This document shows positions 6,014 to 14,772 of a DNA stretch of 23,110 nt, in pieces; the first letter of the stretch is position 1; each line of letters opens with the position of its first letter. This DNA comes from a virus. The DNA is taken from IMG/VR virus record IMGVR_UViG_3300032516_000207, positions 1-23,110 of that record; one strand, given 5' to 3'. The notes below the pieces were generated by a model. That model ran no database searches. It had not been told where the DNA came from and saw only the letters and a list, made by a program, of their open reading frames with translations. The translations under genes and the position numbers were made by a program.

Positions 6014-6682
6014 ATGAGTATGAAAACCGGTATAAAGAAGTTTGGTTGGCGGGGTGCGGGAAATGCCTTGTTGGAGGGTGCAGGATGGGCAGGAGGATTT
6101 CAAGGAACAAAAGAAGGAATGAGATTTCTTGGTGGAATGCCCTTGGGTCAAGCGGGAGGTAAATTACTTACTGGTGGAATAGGAGCAATAGGAGTGGGTT
6201 TAGCCACTGGTAGTGTAGGTGCAGGAATGTTAACGGGTTTTATTGCTGGTGGTCCATTGGTGATGCCTCTTATGACAGCTTATGATATGTATAATGGATA
6301 CAAGCAAGGTGGGGTTGGAGGAGCATTAAAGGCGGGTCTAACAGATGTTGCCATAGGTGCGGGTTTTAATCTTGCTCTAAAAGCGGGTGGGGCCGCTCTT
6401 GGTAGTAGCGTGGCAATTACAGTTGGAGGTTCATTAGCTATAATTGGTGGGTTAGGCTATGGATCTTTGAAGGTTATGCAAGCACTTGCAGAAAAAGGAC
6501 GTAGTATTGAAAGGACAAATTTCTTAGCAGATACAACTGCTTACTATACCAATGCGGCCCTCACTACAAGACAAAGAGCGATTCAGGAAATAGCCAGAGC
6601 TGGAGTCAATGCTAATATGTATTTAGGACAAGAAGCCAGTTTTATGCATGATGTTCCACGCGCTCGTATAGGAAATTGGTAA
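6014..6682 (+). CDS. Gly-rich hydrophobic protein, 222 aa
   Basis: I do not recognise the family. After a basic start (residues 1-15) come two long hydrophobic, glycine-zipper stretches, about 52-87 and 110-150, separated by the polar YDMYNGYKQGG. A polar helical C-terminus follows. This predicts at least two membrane-inserting hairpins. It resembles the 1172 and 5660 products in composition. The stop TAA (6680-6682) overlaps the ATG of TerL, so the two are translationally coupled. I infer a membrane-interacting virion protein; a holin-like role is less likely given its size and Gly content. Confidence 0.75.
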   Translation: MSMKTGIKKFGWRGAGNALLEGAGWAGGFQGTKEGMRFLGGMPLGQAGGKLLTGGIGAIGVGLATGSVGAGMLTGFIAGGPLVMPLMTAYDMYNGYKQGGVGGALKAGLTDVAIGAGFNLALKAGGAALGSSVAITVGGSLAIIGGLGYGSLKVMQALAEKGRSIERTNFLADTTAYYTNAALTTRQRAIQEIARAGVNANMYLGQEASFMHDVPRARIGNW

Positions 6683-8583
6683 TGACAGTACCTCAAAAAC
6701 AGAAGAAAACATACTTTGATAATCCTACTTGTATAGAGTGTATTAAAAAGCACTTAGAGAAGTACGAGAACTTTGTTGATGATAGTGGACGCGATTTAAA
6801 GCAATTTAGAGTTCCCTGTCAAGGTATTCCTCAAGACTATGTTAGTGATTTGGCAAAAGCCTCCTTTACTACCAGTGAACAACAAGAGGTTCTGGGAATT
6901 CTTGATCCAGTTACTTGGGCCAAGGCAAATATTATTATGCCCGATGGACTTCATTTTGAACCTCGTTGGTATCAAGAAATGGTAATGCGTTGTTCGGCAA
7001 GTCGACGTGTAATGCGTATGGGCAGGCGCGTAGGTAAAACTACAGTATTAGCTGTTATGATTTTGTGGATTCTCTTTACTCAAAAGAACAAAAAGATTCT
7101 TGTAGTGTGTCCCTATAAGATTCACTCACAAGAAATTATCACTCGTATTCGTGAATTTATTAGTATGAATCCAGTTTTAGCAGCTTCAGTAGAAAGAGAT
7201 GTATCGAGTCCCGTTTTTGAAATCAAATTCAAGAATGGTTCATTTGTTAGAGGGTTTGCGGCGGGAACAAAGTCTGGTGGAGGAGGAGTTGGAGTACGTG
7301 GTCAGGATGCAGACTATATTCTATTAGATGAAGCGGACTTCTTGGTTGAAGGTGATCTTACCGCTATTATGGCAATTCTCGCAACACATAGCCATGTGCA
7401 TTTGTGGGCTTCATCAACTCCTACGGGTAGGCGTGCACACTTTTGGAGATGGTGTACAAAGTCTCCAATTTACAAAGAATTTCACTTTCCTTCGTCTGTA
7501 TTACCACATTGGGCCGAGATTGAAGAAAATGTTAAGGCTGACTATATTGGAAATCCAGAAGGTTATGTTCGTGAATATAAAGCAGAATTTGGTGAAGAGA
7601 CCGTTGCTTTGTTTCAACATCAGTATCTTGACGTTGCTATTAAGGATTATCTGTATAGCGAGCAAACAAGAAATCCACAGTGGACGTATAGCTTTGGTGT
7701 AGACTGGAATACCGATCATGGAACCGAGATTGTAGTTGTAGGTATGTCCCCGAGTAATAATCTCTTTAAGGTTGTAGAAGCGGTTAATATTCCCAGACAA
7801 GGTTGGACACAACTTGCTGGTTTAGAAATGATTATTAAGATGAATGTGGTTTGGCAACCATCTTTTGTTTATGTTGACCAAGGTGCTGGGGCCACAAATA
7901 TAGAATTATTGCACAAATATGGAACAGATACATTTGGCCAAGACAGAACCAATCCTGGTGCCAGATTGAAAGATATAGTAAAAGCGTATGATTTTGGATC
8001 TAAATTAGAAATCCACGATCCCACAACTGGAGAGAAAATCAAGAAGCATGCCAAACCATTTTTAGTAGAGAATGCCGTTCGTTTCTTTGAAGAGTTTAGA
8101 ATCAACATTTCAGCAAGTGATGTTGTTATGCGAGAGCAACTACAGAATTATATTATTAAAAACAAATCAGTGACTGGACTACCTCTATATGGATTAATGG
8201 AACCAAAGATCGGCGATCACAGATTAGATGCACTTATGCTTGCGCTTGTAGGATTTAAATTGGAGTTATCTTCGTTTGGAGAACCACGTTATACTACACG
8301 AGTCGCAATTGGTCCTGGTTTTGGTATATCAGTTAACTTAGAGAATAATATTGAGAAAATACAAAAGAAGATGAACGTTTTGCCCGAAGAACGTTTTCCT
8401 GATGCTCCTTTTTCAATACGTCGTATGCCTGGTATGGTTAGTGGTGAGACCCAGGAAGTAAAGACACTTCGACCCGGTTGGGATTCTGATACTGAAGAAA
8501 AACATATACTCCGGAGTAGATTGCGAAAAATGAAAAAACAGGGTAGATTATATGGAACAAGACCCAGTCGTTCAAAATTTTAG
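6682..8583 (+). CDS. terL: Terminase large subunit (TerL)
   Basis: This is the ATPase/nuclease motor that packages and cuts phage DNA, 633 aa from the ATG at 6682. ATPase: Walker A G114-R-R-V-G-K-T-T121; Walker B ILLDEAD with D216 and E217; coupling motif SSTPTG at 244-249. RNase H-like nuclease: D341 in GVDWNTD, D399 in VYVDQGAG, D516 in GDHRLDALML. All key residues are present and the length is typical. I prefer ATG 6682 to the in-frame TTG at 6676 because it forms a TAATG overlap with the previous stop and has AGGA about eight bases upstream. It acts on the portal encoded further downstream. Confidence 0.95.
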   Translation: MTVPQKQKKTYFDNPTCIECIKKHLEKYENFVDDSGRDLKQFRVPCQGIPQDYVSDLAKASFTTSEQQEVLGILDPVTWAKANIIMPDGLHFEPRWYQEMVMRCSASRRVMRMGRRVGKTTVLAVMILWILFTQKNKKILVVCPYKIHSQEIITRIREFISMNPVLAASVERDVSSPVFEIKFKNGSFVRGFAAGTKSGGGGVGVRGQDADYILLDEADFLVEGDLTAIMAILATHSHVHLWASSTPTGRRAHFWRWCTKSPIYKEFHFPSSVLPHWAEIEENVKADYIGNPEGYVREYKAEFGEETVALFQHQYLDVAIKDYLYSEQTRNPQWTYSFGVDWNTDHGTEIVVVGMSPSNNLFKVVEAVNIPRQGWTQLAGLEMIIKMNVVWQPSFVYVDQGAGATNIELLHKYGTDTFGQDRTNPGARLKDIVKAYDFGSKLEIHDPTTGEKIKKHAKPFLVENAVRFFEEFRINISASDVVMREQLQNYIIKNKSVTGLPLYGLMEPKIGDHRLDALMLALVGFKLELSSFGEPRYTTRVAIGPGFGISVNLENNIEKIQKKMNVLPEERFPDAPFSIRRMPGMVSGETQEVKTLRPGWDSDTEEKHILRSRLRKMKKQGRLYGTRPSRSKF

Positions 8584-8591
8584 GAGGATAC

Positions 8592-8999
8592 ATGCCACTT
8601 CAAGTTTGTTCATTAGTTGACGGAAACTATATTCCCCATAGTACTGAAGGTCTATTTAGTCAGCCAATAATTACCATTCATGATGGTTCATCTATAACTG
8701 CCGTTGACCAAAAACTTTATTTAAAACGAGATGATGACCATACTTATTCAGAGATTAGAATTTCAATTATAGATAATGGTTCCAGTGGATGGACTATGAA
8801 ATGTGCTGACTTTGGTGTTCTTACTCCTGTAGATAAGGATTGGGAAGCAGAAACTGATGAAACGAGTTTTGGAACTCTGGTTATAAATAATGATGCTCCA
8901 ATTCTTTTTTGGATTAGGGTTGTGTCTCCTGTAGGTATTCCAGTACAGAATAAAACTGACATATCCTTAGTTGTTAATTACAAGGAAGAAGTAATATAG
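8592..8999 (+). CDS. Small beta-rich protein, probably structural, 135 aa
   Basis: I do not recognise it. The sequence alternates hydrophobic and polar residues (for example QKLYLKRDDDHTYSEIRISI and TDISLVVNYKEE), which predicts a beta-sandwich. It has no signal or membrane segment. The ribosome binding site AGGAGGA (8582-8588) is very strong, overlaps the TerL stop and lies unusually close to the ATG. Its place between TerL and portal fits a minor virion protein such as a neck or head-completion component, but that is only positional. Confidence 0.75.
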   Translation: MPLQVCSLVDGNYIPHSTEGLFSQPIITIHDGSSITAVDQKLYLKRDDDHTYSEIRISIIDNGSSGWTMKCADFGVLTPVDKDWEAETDETSFGTLVINNDAPILFWIRVVSPVGIPVQNKTDISLVVNYKEEVI

Positions 9000-9007
9000 G
9001 AAAATTT

Positions 9008-9442
9008 ATGGCCGACCATCTACTACATAAATTTTATGTTTCTAAGTCAAGGTCTCGGAAGACATTGAATACTATTGATTCTTCTCCGATTAATACTCAA
9101 ATAGTTATTCAGAGAGACGAACCCGAATCAGTAAGTCAGCCTTTTGTTCCTCCTAAGGAACCGGCCTTTGATGATATTGCTGGCAAACAAAGAATTCAAG
9201 ATGCGATAAAGAAACTACAGGACTATTTGGCTGCTGCCGAGCAAATGAAGACTCTATTGGGAGACAGAATTAAGAACCGTGTTGTTCCGTTAAATGCTCA
9301 AGAAGATCTACCTATTAAGCAAGCTATAGCAAGAATTTTTGGAGTAGATTCGGACAAGATTACCTTTGAAATGTTTAAGAAATGTTTAGAGATTCGTTCA
9401 CAACTTTTTGGTGGGAATCCTACTGATATAGAAAAGAGGTAA
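9008..9442 (+). CDS. Hypothetical protein with central helix, 144 aa
   Basis: I do not recognise this protein. The first ~55 residues are polar and Ser/Pro-rich, probably disordered. Residues ~58-90 are a likely helix (QRIQDAIKKLQDYLAAAEQM). The rest looks like a small helical domain with FGVDSDKITFEMFKKCLEI. The start has only a weak AGGA site. Its stop TAA (9440-9442) overlaps the next ATG, so it is coupled to the 9442 gene. It probably belongs to the same structural operon. Confidence 0.7.
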   Translation: MADHLLHKFYVSKSRSRKTLNTIDSSPINTQIVIQRDEPESVSQPFVPPKEPAFDDIAGKQRIQDAIKKLQDYLAAAEQMKTLLGDRIKNRVVPLNAQEDLPIKQAIARIFGVDSDKITFEMFKKCLEIRSQLFGGNPTDIEKR

Positions 9443-9744
9443 TGATGACATTCAATCTACCAAAGGTTAATATGGAAAGTATTCAAAAGATTGATATTCA
9501 ACAGGAATATTATCTACTTTTTAAACATATGATGAAAGATTTTCTTACAATATCAGATTTCAAAAAAATGATTATGACTATGGTTGTTAATCATCCATTA
9601 GGACCGGGAACCCTTATGTTGACAGATCCATCAACACCCTTTGCGGAAATACAGAATACTATCTATATTGGACTTGCGAAGACGGGTGGAGCAGTCAAGG
9701 CACAAGCAATTAAGGGTGCAGAAGCAATTACGGCGGACAAATAA
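9442..9744 (+). CDS. Hypothetical helical protein, 100 aa
   Basis: I do not recognise it. It is short and mostly helical, Met- and Lys-rich in the first half (YYLLFKHMMKDFL, FKKMIMTMVV), with an Ala/Gly-rich C-terminus. The ATG at 9442 overlaps the previous stop, and AAGAGG at 9433-9438 serves as the ribosome binding site. A second in-frame ATG at 9445 is an equally possible start. Its stop (9742-9744) overlaps the next ATG, so three genes are coupled in a row. Confidence 0.7.
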   Translation: MMTFNLPKVNMESIQKIDIQQEYYLLFKHMMKDFLTISDFKKMIMTMVVNHPLGPGTLMLTDPSTPFAEIQNTIYIGLAKTGGAVKAQAIKGAEAITADK

Positions 9745-11408
9745 TGACTACACTTGACCAACTTAGCTTTGACATTAGTGGTTCTCTTTCTAATCCTTAT
9801 GTCTATTCGGATATAGATGTAATAATTTCTCGTTATGAAGATCCCACTGTTCCTTCTCTATCTACTCGCCAGGATGCTCTTGGGCGCGAAGTTGAGGGTC
9901 AAAAGAACGATGAAACAAGTATGTCGGACAAATATATTTTAATAGATGATAGTGTTGGGCGAGCCATTGATGGATCGAGTACTTTGACTGGAGTTATAAG
10001 TCAGATTAATGGTGCCGGGGCAGATGTAGCCGCAGCCTATGACAATTATGATAAAAAGCAGGGAGAGGCTCTTGCATGGGTAAGAAATCTTTATAATTAT
10101 GGTTCTGCCGATCATCCAGAAACAACTAACATTGATCTTGGTTTTGGGGGAGAAAAAGGAACATTAAGAGGTGTAAGTATCCAGAATACAGTAAATACGA
10201 TTTATGATGCCAAAGATGCAAGAGATGTAGCAAAGGCTATTTTGGCAGATTGTATTCCCTGTAAGGATAGAATCATGGCTCTTCTTGCTCTTAATCCGCT
10301 AAAGGATCTAATGGGTATTTTGGATGTTTGGTATACGGGAGCAATCAAGGGACTCATTGAGGGTTTTGATTTATTTTTTGGTGATAAATCTAACGAGGTA
10401 TTTGCTGATATTTGTGAGTTACTAAAGTTCTTAAACTTTATGTGTTTGCCAGACCTATTTGGTCTTGTTTTTATGATTCAGTCATTAATACAAGAATATA
10501 CGTGGGAATGGAAGGATATACGAATTACATTCTTCTCATTGTTAGGTAAGATGATGACTCCTACCCTAACGCCACTAATTGGATTAATTGATAGATATAT
10601 TCAACTTGCAATAATGCCCATTGAATGTGTTTTGGATGCACTTGATGCCCAGATTCAAAAATTAGACTTAGTTCAACTCGTTGATGTTGTTAAGAATGGT
10701 AAGACTAAACGTCAACCTACTCCCAATATTATGAAGAACCTCAAGAGTGGTCTCGTGAGATTTAGGGATACTGTTTCAAAAGCCCTAAAGGTTGCAGACG
10801 AGAAAACGAAATTTCTTCATAAAAGTCTACTTGAAATTTTAAATCTTGAGGATGAAACAAACGATCATTTGTTTGACCTATCTCAACACATTCAGCAAGC
10901 AACTAAGTTTATTATGTTAATTCAAGCGGTTATTAGATTCCTGCAACGTGGTTTTATTGTTTGTGGTCCAGAAGCAACAACGGATGACAGTGTTGCTTTC
11001 TTTAATCAATTGGGTCAGGGACTTGGACAGGGTTTTGATGACAGAGATTTTGTTGTCAGAAGTGATGATGGAATAACTGGTCCTCCAGGTTCAGGTCCTT
11101 CAGGTTCGGGTCAAACGAGTTCAGGTTCTACGAATACTGGTGGAGGAGGTTTGGGCAGTAGTCCAAGTGCGAATACTGTAGTAGAGGTTAAAACAAAGAT
11201 CTCTCCCGAACTTGCCAGTCTCTATAAAAGTCTTACTAACTATCTTCAGGCCACTGTTCCTCAGGCAACTGGTATGCCTCAGACAACCGTAAATCAGAAA
11301 TTGCAAGGAACAGTAGTTATTCCTCTTCGTAATTGTTTATATTCGGTGAGAGATAAAGAACTCGACAACGTAAAGGATTTCCTTGGTTCTTTTGAAAAGG
11401 AAATCTAA
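9744..11408 (+). CDS. Large hypothetical virion-type protein, 554 aa
   Basis: I do not recognise the family. Residues 1-150 are polar with short beta-like segments. Residues ~165-410 are strongly hydrophobic and helical, with DCIPCKDR and several amphipathic helices (LNFMCLPDLFGLVFMIQSLI, PLIGLIDRYIQLAIMPIE). A Gly/Ser/Thr/Pro linker of about 35 residues follows (PPGSGPSGSG ... GGGGLGSSPS), then a ~75-residue helical C-terminal domain. It is coupled by TAATG to the gene before it. Position between TerL and portal, size and linker suggest a structural or internal head protein. Membrane contact is possible given the hydrophobic core. Confidence 0.75.
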   Translation: MTTLDQLSFDISGSLSNPYVYSDIDVIISRYEDPTVPSLSTRQDALGREVEGQKNDETSMSDKYILIDDSVGRAIDGSSTLTGVISQINGAGADVAAAYDNYDKKQGEALAWVRNLYNYGSADHPETTNIDLGFGGEKGTLRGVSIQNTVNTIYDAKDARDVAKAILADCIPCKDRIMALLALNPLKDLMGILDVWYTGAIKGLIEGFDLFFGDKSNEVFADICELLKFLNFMCLPDLFGLVFMIQSLIQEYTWEWKDIRITFFSLLGKMMTPTLTPLIGLIDRYIQLAIMPIECVLDALDAQIQKLDLVQLVDVVKNGKTKRQPTPNIMKNLKSGLVRFRDTVSKALKVADEKTKFLHKSLLEILNLEDETNDHLFDLSQHIQQATKFIMLIQAVIRFLQRGFIVCGPEATTDDSVAFFNQLGQGLGQGFDDRDFVVRSDDGITGPPGSGPSGSGQTSSGSTNTGGGGLGSSPSANTVVEVKTKISPELASLYKSLTNYLQATVPQATGMPQTTVNQKLQGTVVIPLRNCLYSVRDKELDNVKDFLGSFEKEI

Positions 11409-11421
11409 GGAGTTGGATTTT

Positions 11422-14400
11422 ATGAACATACTGGAACGAGCAAAGAATTGGTTCAAAAAAGAACCGACTCCTATTGTTGATAAGATTGTTGAACTACCTA
11501 ATCGTTTGCAAGATGCTGAATCCGATACTGCTGTAAAAATTTCGAAGATAACAAGAGTTATCAATCCGGTTCTTTCTTATAAGAATCGTCGAGGTCTTGG
11601 AGACTTTGAAGAAGCGGAATATGATATGGCCGAGATTGGTCGTATTGAAGATGTAGAATCTATGGTCCAGCGAGCCTTTTCACTAAAAGAGGGTCTCTTT
11701 TTTAAAGAGGGTTATGAGTTAATTGGCAAAAATGCTTCAGTAATTCAGTATATTAAAGCAAGATTCGCTCAGTTTTCGCAGGCGGCAAATATTCCTTTTG
11801 ATCTAACTCTACATGGTATAGGAGAGGATTTAGTTCGCTTTCACAATAGTATCCTGGTTAAAGTTAGAAATGCAAAAGCATCGGGTGGCAAACTTCGTAT
11901 TCCTGCTGGCAAGAAGAGAGAAATTCAACCTGTCGCGGCATATTTCGGTGTTCCGTTTCCAACTGTAAAGTTTTGTCGAGATGATAACGGAACTATTCTT
12001 TCTTATCGTCAACAGTTGCCAAATGGTAAATATAAGGATTTTGCTCCAGACGATGTGATCCATTTTTATTTTAGACGTAAGAAGGGTTTCTTGGTTGGGA
12101 CTCCCGTTCTTGTTTCGGTTAAGGATGATATTCGCGCTCTTCGTAGAATTGAAGAAAATATTGAAATGCTCATTTATCAATGTTTGTTTCCACTTTTTCA
12201 GTATAGTGTTGGAACGGTTGAAAAACCTTGTAAAGAATACTCTGATGGAACTACTGAAGTTGATGTTGTAAAGGCGAATATTGAGATTATGCCAAGTGAG
12301 GGTATGATTGTTACGCCCGAGCGACACGAAATAAAAGCAGTGGGTGCAGAGGGTCGCGCACTTAGAGCCGAAGGTTATGTTAATCACTTTAAGGAAAGAA
12401 TTATTGGTGGACTTGGTATTTCTGCAATTGATCTTGGACAGGGTAATACAGCGAATAGATCGTGTTATTCAGAAGATACAGAAACCCTTACAGACAATGG
12501 TTGGAAATTCTACTGGCAAATTACCCCAGAAGACAAGATAGGAACTTATAATCCTCAGACCAATAGGATAGAATTTTATAGTCCAAACGGGGATATATTA
12601 CTTCATGATTATAGTGGTCCAATGTATCACTTTAAGAATCGTAATGTTGATGTATTGGTAACCCCCGATCATGATATGTGGATGGGACGACCATTATGGA
12701 AGGATAGAACTAAGTGGGAAAAGATACATGCCGATCAAATAGATATACAAGGATTTAAATTTTTATCTGGTGGTCTTAATTGGCTTGGTATTGAACCAGA
12801 GGACTTCTTGTTACCATATGTACCTTATAAGTGTTATTCGGAGGTTCCAAACAGAGGACCTTTTAATAGAATAAATATAAGTACTTGGTTGGAATTTCTT
12901 GGATATTATGTTTCAGAGGGTTGTTTGGCGAAAGGTAAAGGAAAATGGGCAGTAACTCTTTCTCAAAATAGTCTTGTTAATTTTGACAAAACTGAGAAGA
13001 TTCGTCAATGTTTACAAAAGCTTCCATTCAAATTCCTTGAGTATACCAATCCATCTGATCATACAACTCGTTTTTGGATACACTGTAAGTCTCTCTATTT
13101 GTATTTAGAAGAAAACTGTGGCGATTATAGTTATTTAAAACACTTTCCAAGTGAAGTTCTACAGTTTAATACAAAATATCTTCGTATTGCTTTTGAAGCC
13201 GCAATGACTGGAGATGGAACAAGTGATAGTCGTGAAGACAGAACAAGTCGAACCTATTACTCGACCAGTGATCAACTCCTTGATCAAATACAAGAAATTG
13301 CGTTGAAATTAGGTTATCGCGCACATATTCTTCTAGGTAGTGGTTGTAAGCGTGTATGTATAAGTGAAAGTTCAGTTAGTAATATTCGCGAGGACCAGGT
13401 TTCTATCGAAGATTATTCTGGAAAAGTTTATTGTTTTAATGTACCAAATCATCTTTTTATCACACGTCGCGAAGGACGAGTAGGTATTCATGGTAATACG
13501 GCGGATTCTATGTCTCGTAACTTAGTGGATGATGTAAAGTACTATCAACGAGTTTTAGAAATCTTTGTTAATGATTACATTATTAAAGAATTACTTTTGG
13601 AATCTACGTTTGAGAATCCACTCGATGAAGAAAATATTGTTAGACTTGAGTTTCGAGAAGTAGATCTGGATGCAAAGATTAAAGTTGAAAACCATGCTAT
13701 TCAGGCTTTTGCCTCGCACGTACTCACACAAGCAGAACTTAGAAAGGCTTTTGGAAAAGAACCCTTGACGGATGAGGAATGGGAAGATACTTATTGGAAA
13801 CTAATTATGGAACCAGAGAATCTTATTAGGGCGGTGGACGAACCCTATCTGGTTGCTCAGGGTGCCATAGACAATCCAAATACTTCTCTTACTCCCGAAC
13901 AGTCAACCGAAGCACAAGGTAAAGCCGAACAACAAGCAGAGAAGGAAAATGACTTAGAAATCAAAAAGATAAAAGCTAAACCTAAACTTAGTTCTGGACA
14001 ACGTCAGGCGGCAAGTAGAAGTAGACCAAGCAATCAACATGGACGCGCTCTTGGTCCCACTAAGAGAAAAAGCAATTTTGAACCAGGGTTTACTTTTGAC
14101 GAGATAAATCCTATATTAGAAACTTATGACAATCTATTTCAAAATGCAATGTACTCTCTTACAAAAGGAACTTTTACTCATGAATGGATTCGCCATATTG
14201 CCACAACGGCGCGCCAGCAAATGACAGACAATATGACCAGACTTGTTCGTTTAGATTTCAGGAAAGGTTTGAAAAGAGCTAATTATGAAGCTGGACAATC
14301 TGAAATTGACGTTCCTATCCATTTTTTAGAAAATAGGATTTCTTCAAGCATTGCCAGACTCATGGATTCCATTCTAAAACAATTAGATAATACCAAAACA

Positions 14401-14691
14401 AGAGAGATAGTTCCAAGTGAATTAGAAATGTATGTATCGTCTGTATTTGATAGTTTACGTTTTAGAAGTACTTCAATTTACATATCAGAGCGTGTAAAGG
14501 CTTATAATTACGGTGTTTTGATTGGACTTCAAAAACGTGGTATTGGGAAAGCAAAAGTTATTAACAATGAAACGGGTTGTGAAGAGTGCCAAAGACACAA
14601 CGAGTCAATTCCATTGTTAAATGCGACAATTAACGATATCCCGGGATTTCATCCAAATTGTAAGTGTGTGATAGAAGAGGATAAGTTATAA
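11422..14691 (+). CDS. Portal protein with internal intein and C-terminal Mu-F-like domain
   Basis: The precursor is 1089 aa. Removing the intein (348-692) leaves 744 aa. The N-terminal extein (1-347) and the segment after the intein form the portal, the dodecameric DNA channel at the head vertex; the sequence around the insertion, GQGNTANRS/TADSMSRNL, is a portal signature region. The C-terminus (~900-1089) resembles the Mu gpF/SPP1 gp7 minor head family, ending in C1053xxC1056 and H1077-P-N-C1080-K-C1082. The start ATG 11422 is preferred over an in-frame TTG at 11383 because AAGGAG lies at 11407-11412. Portal and Mu-F are usually separate adjacent genes, so the fusion is notable. Confidence 0.88.
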   Translation: MNILERAKNWFKKEPTPIVDKIVELPNRLQDAESDTAVKISKITRVINPVLSYKNRRGLGDFEEAEYDMAEIGRIEDVESMVQRAFSLKEGLFFKEGYELIGKNASVIQYIKARFAQFSQAANIPFDLTLHGIGEDLVRFHNSILVKVRNAKASGGKLRIPAGKKREIQPVAAYFGVPFPTVKFCRDDNGTILSYRQQLPNGKYKDFAPDDVIHFYFRRKKGFLVGTPVLVSVKDDIRALRRIEENIEMLIYQCLFPLFQYSVGTVEKPCKEYSDGTTEVDVVKANIEIMPSEGMIVTPERHEIKAVGAEGRALRAEGYVNHFKERIIGGLGISAIDLGQGNTANRSCYSEDTETLTDNGWKFYWQITPEDKIGTYNPQTNRIEFYSPNGDILLHDYSGPMYHFKNRNVDVLVTPDHDMWMGRPLWKDRTKWEKIHADQIDIQGFKFLSGGLNWLGIEPEDFLLPYVPYKCYSEVPNRGPFNRINISTWLEFLGYYVSEGCLAKGKGKWAVTLSQNSLVNFDKTEKIRQCLQKLPFKFLEYTNPSDHTTRFWIHCKSLYLYLEENCGDYSYLKHFPSEVLQFNTKYLRIAFEAAMTGDGTSDSREDRTSRTYYSTSDQLLDQIQEIALKLGYRAHILLGSGCKRVCISESSVSNIREDQVSIEDYSGKVYCFNVPNHLFITRREGRVGIHGNTADSMSRNLVDDVKYYQRVLEIFVNDYIIKELLLESTFENPLDEENIVRLEFREVDLDAKIKVENHAIQAFASHVLTQAELRKAFGKEPLTDEEWEDTYWKLIMEPENLIRAVDEPYLVAQGAIDNPNTSLTPEQSTEAQGKAEQQAEKENDLEIKKIKAKPKLSSGQRQAASRSRPSNQHGRALGPTKRKSNFEPGFTFDEINPILETYDNLFQNAMYSLTKGTFTHEWIRHIATTARQQMTDNMTRLVRLDFRKGLKRANYEAGQSEIDVPIHFLENRISSSIARLMDSILKQLDNTKTREIVPSELEMYVSSVFDSLRFRSTSIYISERVKAYNYGVLIGLQKRGIGKAKVINNETGCEECQRHNESIPLLNATINDIPGFHPNCKCVIEEDKL
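12463..13497 (+). mobile_element. In-frame intein with LAGLIDADG-type endonuclease, 345 aa
   Basis: It is a self-splicing element in the portal gene. It begins at C348 (CYSEDTETLT, splicing block A) and has VLVTPDHDMW (block B, TPDH). Two degenerate LAGLIDADG helices follow: FLGYYVSEGC with E499 and FEAAMTGDGT with D598. It ends with the block F/G region VYCFNVPNHLFITRR...IHGN692 before T693. Catalytic first Cys, last Asn and +1 Thr are present. The penultimate residue is Gly (H-G-N) instead of the usual His. Removing it joins S347 to T693 in a smooth portal sequence. The size fits a full intein with homing endonuclease. Confidence 0.9.
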
Positions 14692-14705
14692 CCACAGTCA
14701 TCCGA

Positions 14706-14750
14706 CACTAAAACAAATCTATCTTTTATAGGATTTAGATTCTTTTAGTG
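14706..14750 (+). promoter_or_regulatory. Long stem-loop between portal and protease
   Basis: CACTAAAA (14706-14713) pairs with TTTTAGTG (14743-14750). Inside it AATCTA (14716-14721) pairs with TAGATT (14736-14741), leaving only a small internal loop between. There is no T run after it (AAAAACC follows), so it is not a canonical terminator. It ends 22 bases before the protease ATG and may protect or process mRNA or control that start. Confidence 0.6.
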
Positions 14751-14772
14751 AAAAACCACTGGAGTGAACCAA

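Noticed and set aside
5811-6017. 68-codon + strand frame overlapping the 5660 gene
   Set aside because: The 5660 frame has the better start, a membrane helix and continuous gene spacing; the overlapping frame has none.
6676-6681. TTG at 6676 as the TerL start
   Set aside because: The ATG at 6682 overlaps the previous stop as TAATG and has a better placed AGGA. The extra two codons add nothing.
11383-11421. TTG at 11383 as the portal start
   Set aside because: It would overlap the previous gene and lacks a good site, whereas ATG 11422 has AAGGAG nine bases upstream.
11830-12387. 185-codon open frame on the minus strand
   Set aside because: It lies wholly inside the portal coding sequence, has no ribosome binding site I can see and has composition expected of an antisense shadow. 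The same applies to 15924-16421 and 5443-5847.
14706-14750. Stem-loop read as a Rho-independent terminator
   Set aside because: No T run follows on either strand, unlike the clear terminator at 19253-19296.
14764-14772. GTG at 14764 as the protease start
   Set aside because: It overlaps the GGAG that best serves the ATG at 14773.
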